A stretch of DNA of 64,000 nt from Anodontia alba (lineage: Eukaryota > Mollusca > Bivalvia > Lucinida > Lucinidae): assembly GCA_964016985.1 (NCBI GenBank), contig OZ024833.1:57859463-57923462 (forward strand), written 5' to 3'. The stretch's first letter is position 1. The number at the start of each line of letters is the position of its first letter. Shown one piece after another: positions 1 to 64,000 of this stretch. A program made the position numbers and the translations under genes. Under the pieces are notes generated by a model that did not search any database, was not told the DNA's origin, and saw only the letters and a list, made by a program, of their open reading frames with translations.

Positions 1-775
1 CGCCAGCGCCATGCATCTCCTTGCACATCAAAATTCAAATTTGTTCCTCCAGTCCTCATCAATAGGGCTATTATCTGTGACAGTTTCAAGGTTCTAGCTG
101 AAAAAGCCTAGGCGGAGTTGTGTGACAATCAAAAAAAAGGACCCAAAATCCTACTTTTTGACCTCTAGTGATCCCCAGACATGCTCCTGGGGCAAAATTT
201 TTACACCTCTGTATTCTACTCTTCATTATCTTTGATTTGATATGCTACATGACTATGTTTGTACAAAATGGGTTTTGGACCCTTCAGGGCCCACATCCCC
301 TGGCCCTGCCCTCAGAGGGTACATCAAAATTCCAAATGTGTTCCTCCAGTCCTCATCTATAGGGCTATTACCTGTGACAGTTTCAATGTTCTAGCTCAAA
401 AAACCTAAGAGGAGTTGTGTGAAAATAAAAAAAGGACCCAAAATCCTACTTTTTGACCCCTAGTGACCCCCAGACATGCCCCACTGTATTCTACTCTTCA
501 TTATCTTCAATTTGATATGCAACATGACTGTTTGTACAAAATGGATTTTGGACCTTTCGGGGCCACACCCCCCTGGCCCTGCCACAAGGGGTTACATAAA
601 AATTCCGAATGTGTTCCTCCAGTCCTTATCCATAGGGCTGTCACCTGTGAAAGTTTTAAGATTCTGGCTTAAATGGTTTAGTAGCAATGGTGTGACATTA
701 CAGATGGACAGATGGCCGGACGAACAGGGGGTATAACAAAATCCCTGCTTTTACTTCAAAAAGGGCGGGGATAAT
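1..775 (+). repeat. Pearl/HINE-like array, ~295-bp monomer
   Basis: About 2.3 copies of a unit with TTCCTCCAGTCCTCAT, CTGTGACAGTTTCA and TTTTTGACCCCTAGTGACCC. It ends in ATGGACAGATGGCCGGACGA and a GGGGGTATAA...GGGGATAATT tail. Open frames in it are shadows of the repeat. A minus-strand partial copy lies at 39840-40165. Confidence 0.8.
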
Positions 776-869
776 TATTCGCAGTTACAATACTTTCCCT
801 TTTCCTACAATGACATAATATTTCTTAATTAATTAAAACCAATATTGGTGTCTTCAATAAACATGTCTT

Positions 870-1258
870 TCACAGGTATTCCTTCTAGTTTTAGACAAGA
901 AGATTTTTAAAGTTTTGTCTATAGGAGTCTATGTAAAAACAATTTGACCCTTCCCGTAAAACAGGTCAAGGTCATCATTTTTTCAAACTTTATTTGGCCC
1001 CTTGTCCCCAATGCTGCATAACAAGCCCCAGGGCATTGGCCCTTTTCTTCCAGAGAAGATTTTTAATGGATTTTTACCATATATGGGCATGACAGCTATC
1101 TTGGTCATGTGACCCAGATGCAGCAAACAAACTTTCTTCCCCCTAAACACTGAGGCTCCATATGAAATTTGTGGTTTCTGAGGAGGTTTAAAGAGGCGGA
1201 CTAAGAGCCTGCCTATACTACAAGCTCACCTATGATTCTAAATGATCAGATGAGCTAA
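870..1258 (+). repeat. Pearl/HINE-like element, short (TCTATGTAAAAC monomer)
   Basis: Carries AAGATTTTTAAAGTTTTG, GGAGTCTATGTAAAA and GGGCATGACAGC, ending AGCTCACCTATGATT...GATGAGCTAAAA. It is a shortened relative of the array at 13805-15832. Confidence 0.75.
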
Positions 1259-1315
1259 AATTTCTGTAGTTTTGTCTGCCATTATTTTTGCATCTTCAAA
1301 GCCCTAAAAACCTAC

Positions 1316-57754
<56,439 letters not shown>

Positions 57755-57890
57755 CTGGAACAAAATTAACTGTTAACCCTTTCATGCCTAATGTCCCACT
57801 AAGTCAGTAATTTTTGACACTACCTATTCAAAATAGACATGCCTGAACAAACAATGCAGATAGACTGTAAGACAGATATAAAATAATTAA

Positions 57891-58443
57891 TTAACCTTTA
57901 CCACCCAATGGCATATTCAGCAGAAAAACAAATTAGATGATATTTTTTTCTTATTTTTACCAGAAAACAGGATTTGACATTTCATTCAAAATTGTCTCCA
58001 CTGCAGACAATTTGTCTGACATGTCAAATCCTTTTTTCTGGGAAAATTGTTTGTTTGTTTTATTCAGGCTTTATGTCGCTTTCAACAATTTTTCAGTCTT
58101 ATTGCGACAGTGTCTAGATGTGGCAGGGAGCTCAATGCTCTCTTTTAGTGTGCTGTCTCACTGAAATATCACGCCCCAGACACTTGGCATGATATTGCAC
58201 CCAGTCACATTATACTGACACTGAGCTGACCAGTTCTGACTCCTAGCTCTGCTTTCTTAATGCCAAGCGCCAAGCAAAAGAGCAGCTGGTACCATTTTTA
58301 AAATCTTTGGTATGAATTAGCCAGGGGTCGAAACCACAACCTCCTGGTAACGCTCTAGCAACTGAGCCACTGTGCCGGTTTTCTGGGGAAAATATTTCAG
58401 TATGTTGTTTGCTGAATTTTTTTCCCATAGTGCCAAACATTAA
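57891..58443. repeat. TTAA-flanked hairpin MITE split by a SINE
   Basis: TTAACCTTTACCACCCAATG, AGGATTTGACATTTCATTCA and the complement GACATGTCAAATCCTTTTTT; after the SINE it resumes at GGAAAATATTTCAG...GTTTGCTGAA and ends at TTAA 58440-58443. Confidence 0.82.
58048..58378 (-). mobile_element. tRNA-derived SINE, different body, 14-bp target duplication
   Basis: On the plus strand TGTTTGTTTGTTTTATTCAG leads to GTCGAAACCACAACCTCCTG and GCAACTGAGCCACTGTGCCG. TTTTCTGGGAAAAT (58034-58047) and TTTTCTGGGGAAAAT (58379-58393) flank it. The body differs from the GGCAGGCTTAGTCCTCTAA family; the tRNA-like head is similar. Confidence 0.86.
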
Positions 58444-59185
58444 AGAGTAATGGATTATTCCTTTTATGGTTTGTACTGTTAAGCTCAAAATCAGAACTGA
58501 CTTGAAAATTGCTCTTTATACATGAATAAATACTAACAATTTTGATTTAGAGGCCAGACTGCCAAAAAAATGAATATTTAACATCAGGGTATAGGTATTT
58601 TCTCCAAAAAGTTAGGGCCCAGCTAAAAATTAAGGAGCGATGGGTGACTGGGCCCCTCTTTGTCTTTTTCCCTGTTATAGCATGGAAGTCCGGGTCCAAG
58701 GGCCAGCCCATGTTAGTGTGAACAACAAATCATGCTATAATGGTTGTGGTCCAAAGTACACTGTAGGCTGCTAGAAGTCCCAATTACTGTGAATGAGTCT
58801 ATGCTTTAGTGCACACACCTGGTGTAAATTATCAGTTTTTTGTTGATAAATTAACAAGTGTTTCACCCAATGTGCAAACCAAGAACAGTGAAAGAAGCAT
58901 TTTAACAGGGTTTTCACTCTTGAAACATGCAAAACCTGTCATTTTCGAAAAGTACACCACATACAGACTGACATGCTAACACTAGAGGAAATATGGTTCC
59001 ATAAGTGAACAAAATGAAATTCACAATTAAAAACTAGTCCACCATTCATAGCCATGTGAGACACAGTTTATGCAGCATTGTAATTTATGAAACTAAACAC
59101 TATTTTAAGAGGCGTATGAGTATGATTTACAATAACATGAGCATATAAACAAGTCTGCACTTGCTTACCATGATATCAACCCGAA
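58444..59185. other. Upstream region or 5' intron, no gene or repeat recognised
   Basis: Unique-looking sequence to the right of the NDUFS1 start exon. The 5' UTR exon may lie here or beyond; no convincing donor, CpG-rich start region or core promoter was identified. Confidence 0.45.
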
Positions 59186-59189
59186 AAGT

Positions 59190-60056
59190 TCTGATCCCTA
59201 CATTTAAATGCCTTCATCTGTCCGTCAAGCTATCTCCACCTAAACCACTGGGCGGAATTTATCCAAATTTGCTACAAGACTGCCCCTTGTGGTAAGGGTG
59301 TGCCAGAGCAACATTATTTTTCCATCCATTTGTCACACTATCTCCTTAACCACAGGGTAAGTGTGCGCAATATTATTTTTCTGTACATCTGTTCGTCACT
59401 CTATCCCCTCCTAAACCAGTGGGCAGAATTTAACAAAACTTGCTACATGACTTCCCCTTGTGGTGAGATGTGTGCTGACTACTTTATTTTTCAGTCCATC
59501 TGACCGGTGTGCATCAGTCCACCACACCATCTCCTCCTCAACCACTGAGTGGAATTTAACCAAGCTTGCTACATGACTTCCCTTCATGATATGGGTGTGT
59601 GAAAGCAACTTTATTTTCTGTCTGTCCATCCAACAAGCTTTGTTTGTTTGAGTTGAGGTTTTACGGCCTAGTCAATCCAATGGGGTCATGACGAGCATGG
59701 TCAGTTTACCTAACCACACGTTTACTGGGCAGGCTTAGTCCTCTTTGCGGTTAACCAGTATTGTGCACATTCTTTGGCCAGAAACTGACAACTGCCCTTC
59801 TTGAATCAGCGGAAGGAGAGAATGATCGTAGAAAATATTTCACGATCAATCACCACGAAAGAATGTTGCCAACCTCGGTGATGGTTGAACCCACGACCTC
59901 CTGGTCTCCAGTCGGACGACGCATCCAACTGAGCCACCGAGGCCGACTATCCATCATGCTACCTTCTCCTAAACAACTGGGTGGAATTGCTTGCTACATG
60001 ATTTTCCTGTGTGTTAAGGGTGTGCGAGAGCAACATTATTTTTCACTTCTCTCTGC
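59190..60056 (-). repeat. Pearl/HINE-like array, reversed, split by a SINE
   Basis: CCTAAACCACTGGGCGGAAT TTA, TTGCTACATGACTTCCCCTT and AGCAACATTATTTTTC recur at ~125-170 bp intervals (59270, 59442, 59567, 59993). A SINE lies at 59638-59950. Confidence 0.8.
59638..59950 (-). mobile_element. tRNA-derived SINE
   Basis: TTTGTTTGTTTGAGTTGAGG, GGGCAGGCTTAGTCCTC, GGTCTCCAGTCGGACGACGC and TGAGCCACCGAGGCCG; full-length relative of 41642-41954. Target duplication not clear. Confidence 0.85.
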
Positions 60057-60289
60057 CTAGTGGTGAAAGAGTGGATATTTGCAATGGTGTGCCATCGAAT
60101 GTGCAAACTACATGTGTAGTTTATCAGTTGTGAAAAGTCTGTCCTTGGACTTTCTTTCTGTGAATGGTATTGGTTAAACCTACTGACCCACCCATATTCT
60201 GCGATGTTTCTAGAAACAAAACCTTTTTTATTCTTGATCTAAAGACATAATGCTAAATAGCATTAGTTGGCTGGCACTATTACATCATA

Positions 60290-60563
60290 TAGAGTCAGTC
60301 AGTTTACCTAACCACACTTTTCCTGGGCAGGCTTAGTCCTCTTAGTTTATCAGTACTTATATGCTTTCTTTGGCCAGAAACTGACAAAAACCCTTCTTGA
60401 ATCAGATGAAGGGAGAGAGTGACTGTTGAATATATTTCATGGTCAATCCACGAATGTTGCCGGACCCCATGAAAGAGTGTTGCCGGACCTAGCACATATC
60501 GAACCAGCTACCTCCTGATCACAAGTCAGATGCACATCCCTGGCACTGAGCCACCGGGGCCGG
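60290..60563 (-). mobile_element. tRNA-derived SINE, tail truncated
   Basis: GGGCAGGCTTAGTCCTC to ACCTCCTGATCACAAGTCAG and TGAGCCACCGGGGCCGG. A short tandem of GAATGTTGCCGGACC/GAGTGTTGCCGGACC lies inside. Confidence 0.8.
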
Positions 60564-60729
60564 AAGATTTTTTTGTATTAGTCAAATTAAATTATGCAAT
60601 ATCATATAACAATTAAGCCATTCAACCTTTGCTTATATTCTCCCAAAGAACAGATTCTGCTCTATGTATTTTGTAAGAACTCTTTTTTATGCTTCACACC
60701 CATTTTTTCTTTTTTTTTTTTTGGGGGGG

Positions 60730-60860
60730 TTGGGAGTTTTATGGCCCAGTCAACACTTGTAAGGTAATGTTGAGTCTCTGTTTACCTAACCTCACTTTTA
60801 CTGGACAGGCATAGTCCTCTAAGTGGTAAACCAGTACTTGTGCACATTCTTTTGTCAGGA
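60730..60860 (-). repeat. SINE body fragment
   Basis: TTTTATGGCCCAGTCAACAC and GGACAGGCATAGTCCTCTAA; the tRNA-like head is absent. Confidence 0.75.
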
Positions 60861-61357
60861 AGCTTCAAACTCAAGGTTGGCAAAATACCGGAAAATATGA
60901 GTTTTTTTTTCATGCCAGCGGTATCTGGCAAATACTGGTCGGCTGAATTGACCATCCTGGAATTTATACAATAACTATACACTCAACATTCATTGGGGTA
61001 TTTTCAATTATACTTGTCAAATGACTTAATATTTATATTAAAGTTTGACACAAGTATCAACTTATTTAATAGCTTAAATTTAATTGAGTCCTCCGTGAAA
61101 TCACCTGACCAGTAAATGACACCAAAACCTGACCAACCAAAATACTTACCAGTTAACGGTTAATGTTATTGCTTAGACAAACAATACTACCTATGTACTT
61201 TTTCATTGATAAATACAGGTACACATGCAGTTTTCATTGACAAATACAGGTATCACGATATTGTTTGTCTAAGGATTTACGCATGGGCGTGGTTATAGCC
61301 TTCTGACGGAGGAGTCAATTAACTATTAGATACCATAATATACTTAAGTATTGAGAC

Positions 61358-62106
61358 GGGTCCATCAAATTACCCCAAACCACTCCAAATCACCATTTAT
61401 ATTTAAAAATATATACAATATAGGTCTATTTATACATATATTGTATATGTACATGTATATACATTGTTTTCTATCTTGCTTTCTGGAGACACACGGAATA
61501 TTTTTCGAAAGAATTTTAATGTACTTTGAGCATCATATCTTCCTTGACAAATTCTGATCGAACTATAGTTATTTGATTCTTATATACCTCAAAAATAATT
61601 ACAGTGAAGTTTCCAGTCCCTTAGAATTTCATCATCGAGGAATAATAAAATGGTTAAAAGTGTGTACAGAACCTTGCCAGGTGTCTCCAACTTGGCTGAT
61701 AAAGGGAGAGTAACCTTACAAACTTTGGCCTATGCAACTTCTTTATTGTGGCTCGCGGATGTGTGACTGGACTTGCTCCCATAAAATATTAGTTCTTTTT
61801 TTTAAAGATGAGGGCCGCATTTGAGAATGTCCTCCGCATTGATCAAGCATTCATACAGTCTTAGCACAGTATGGCAGACAGAGTTGTAAGTCATAAATTT
61901 AGAAACAAACTACATTAATATAAGTCAGCAAATAGACCTATATATGCACCAAAATGCGTCAATATATGTATTTTGTATGTATAAACATATAAAATATATG
62001 TATAAATAGATCTATACTGTATATTTTTTTATATATAAATGTTGGTTTGGGGTAGTTTGGGGTGGTTTGTGGTAGTTTGGGGTGGTTTGGGGTAATTCGA
62101 TGGACT
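61358..62106. mobile_element. MULE-like element, ~100-bp inverted repeats, 10-bp target duplication
   Basis: Left GGTCCATCAAATTACCCCAA and right TTGGGGTAATTCGATGGACT start long imperfect inverted repeats that continue to ATAGGTCTATTTATACATA / TATGTATAAATAGATCTAT. GTATTGAGAC occurs on both sides (61348-61357 and 62107-62116). Long terminal repeats plus a 9-10 bp duplication fit Mutator-like elements. No transposase. Confidence 0.78.
62043..62093 (+). other. G-rich GGGGTAGTTTGGGG tract
   Basis: Four GGGG runs and several GG runs separated by short T/A-containing spacers inside the right inverted repeat; sequence pattern compatible with a G-quadruplex on the plus strand. Confidence 0.55.
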
Positions 62107-62221
62107 GTATTGAGACACCTAAATTTGAAAAATTTATTTTTTGTGACCCTAAGAATTGGGACATATAAAAAATTTCAGTAATTTTTTGTACCATATGAAT
62201 TGGGGCAGTGCATTTGGGTGA

Positions 62222-63833
62222 CAGGGTTCTCACTAGGATTTTAAAAGTAGGAGTCCGGGACTCCCTTTTTGTTAAAAGTAGGAGTCCCAGCCAAAAAGTA
62301 GGAGTCCCACTCCCCCAGAATAGGAGTCCCATTTTTTTTATGACTCTCCTTTGATATTGAGCATGTCCCCGGTAACTTTCCTTATTTTCACATACTTTTT
62401 ATGGTGCTTTGCATTATGTGTTATTCCGAGCAATGCATGTAACCAACTGGTAGTCATTATCACACATCCTGATGTTGTTAATTCAATGGAGTTGGCCCAG
62501 AAATTAGGATGACGTCATATCTCCCTCATGGAAAACTAGAGACATCTTTGCAGATCAGGGAGACATGACAATCCTAATCTATTTTACTTGCATGGTAAAG
62601 ATCGTCGCACTTAAATCCAATACCCCACCATTCGTCGCTGTCTGTTAAGTGATCTCGAGTGTTCTGTATACTAAGTGAAAAATATTTTAATCAAAACCAA
62701 CGAAAGCTCCGTTATATGCTATCGTAAACTTATATATGCAATCTATCCGCACATTCTGATCATGGACACCTCTTTTGAGCTTCCCGCAAAACGTCATTGC
62801 AATGTTTACATTTGCACCGTGCTGCGATCAATACACGCTACGAAAAAAATGTCCGGGACTTCTTCACTAGCTGAAATTTCGATCTACTGCTTTGATTTGC
62901 CGTAAAAGTCTTGATAATTTAGTTCTGTTTTTAAATATGTGTCTGATTCATATCCAAGAAAATGCTCTACAATGCAACATGGAAATAGTTCGTTTTTCTC
63001 CCTAAACGGTTTCCCGCCACGCTGTCAAATGACGTTACCCTTACGAGCACGCGCTACCGTAACGAGCACGCGCTTTCATCATGCGTGAGCAATGAAAATG
63101 TAACTTATACTAGAACAGTCCCAAACTGTATAGCGTCGTCCGGGGTGCATATGAGCAGTCCTATCAGACTCTTCACAGGGCTTACGGGATAGATTCGCTG
63201 GGACTTAGAAACTTTTTTTTTTTTTTTTTTAGTGACAAGCAGGAATAACTGTTTAGATGCGCAGACTGTTATCTCGCAAAGGGATAAGGTACACTTGTAA
63301 GCTTTTAACAGAAAACAGTAAGCGGGCTTTTTTGATGTTAGTGACGAAAATTCAGCGTCCGAAAATTTTGAAATGGAAATAAAATATCTATTAATAACAA
63401 AAAAAAAAAAAAAAAAAGCCAGCCTCAAGCATGACACCTGCGTGTGCGTTTTCGATGGATCAGTCGTCGGTGCAAGCAATACACAGTGAGGGAAAGGGTC
63501 GCATACCGGTGTCAACTGCATGCTTTAATTACTCGATCGCTGAAGTGTGAACTGCCAACACCTGTTTAACTACCGCTTACTTAGCAAATAACGGTACTTG
63601 TCGCAGGTGTGAAAAGCACGCGGTGGATTACTACTGTTCTTTTAAGATGCTACCGACGGTACGAATAACACGTGGCGGACTTAAGACTTCAGTCAAATAA
63701 TCTGATCATAATTAGTAGTAGTCCCACGGGAAAAAAACATGCGTCCGACGGACTCGGCTTTGGGAATTTTTAGGAGTCTGGACCATGATTTATGCGTCCC
63801 GGGACGCAGGATTCTGCGTCCCCAAGAACCCTG
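62222..63833. mobile_element. DNA transposon with CAGGGTTCT ends, 5-bp target duplication
   Basis: CAGGGTTCTCAC at left and CCAAGAACCCTG at right, with GGTGA on both sides (62217-62221 and 63834-63838). Both ends carry inverted motifs (GGAGTCCGGGACTCC; GCGTCCCGGGACGC). The 1.6-kb interior is comparatively CpG-rich, with A/T homopolymers near 63212 and 63400, and shows no recognisable transposase. Confidence 0.82.
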
Positions 63834-64000
63834 GGTGAAAAATTAATCTATTGAACAGGGTAAAACTTTTCTCCGTCTGTGTTTTGTTTTGTTTACAAGC
63901 TATGTCACGCAATATTTTACGTCTAAGAATTCAACAGGGGGTTTCCTACAGCAGGCTGGTTAGAAAGTAGAAAATAAATAAAACTTTTTTTTGAGAATAT

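Noticed and set aside
1..1300. The last NDUFS1 exon(s) inside the window
   Set aside because: No peptide resembling the C-terminal TLPYD or YDDI blocks was seen on the minus strand; the region is repeat arrays and short intron.
62675..62905. 76-residue frame as a real gene near the possible promoter
   Set aside because: No family resemblance, no splice context, and it lies inside a transposon with a clear target duplication.
63105..63521. 138-residue minus-strand frame
   Set aside because: It crosses two homopolymer tracts giving runs of Phe and Lys and lies inside the 62222-63833 element; no domain visible.

Overview
The window is nuclear DNA of a metazoan, most likely a bivalve mollusc. 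Two things support this. One gene is split into 17 short coding exons with GT-AG introns on the minus strand. The introns are packed with tandem-array elements of the bivalve pearl/HINE type: ~140-185 bp monomers, a GACGGACG-like tract and a terminal hairpin. The species cannot be named from sequence alone.

One conserved gene can be supported: NDUFS1, the 75 kDa Fe-S subunit of mitochondrial complex I. It is read right to left, from the start codon at 57751 to the end of the last visible exon at 1316. The 17 exons join in frame to 632 codons, roughly 87% of a typical ~727-residue protein. They carry the mitochondrial presequence, all twelve ligands of clusters N1b, N5 and N4 (11 Cys, 1 His), and most of the molybdopterin-oxidoreductase-like domain. 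About 100 C-terminal codons lie beyond the left edge. The start exon has a 3' splice site just before the ATG, so a 5' UTR exon and promoter lie further right and were not found. No other cellular gene is convincing; nearly all other open frames lie in repeats.

Over 97% of the window is intron or flank, largely mobile DNA. (1) Pearl/HINE-like tandem arrays at 1-775, 870-2057, 4125-8672, 13805-15832, 34573-35995, 38085-38694, 42208-43308, 45641-47806, 51765-53182, 54575-57526 and 59190-60056; several unrelated monomers share the same 3' hairpin. (2) Hairpin MITE families, several flanked by TTAA, some sharing one ~70-bp palindromic core. (3) Two mariner copies (2540-3814; 16612-22414); the second is split by a 4.7-kb pogo-like element with long inverted arms that holds a cluster of five more hairpin elements. 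(4) Cut-and-paste elements with clean target-site duplications: 5 bp (27384-27839, 55662-56524, 62222-63833), 7 bp (34700-34989), 8 bp (47864-49142), 10 bp (61358-62106) and TA (39517-39699). (5) tRNA-derived SINEs, mostly minus-oriented, several with target-site duplications. (6) A degenerate Penelope-like reverse-transcriptase relic (36540-37690).

Most notable: a 355-bp tandem duplication that copied the 3' end and splice donor of NDUFS1 exon 10; the exchange of one palindromic core between MITE families; and the common ends of otherwise unrelated tandem arrays.
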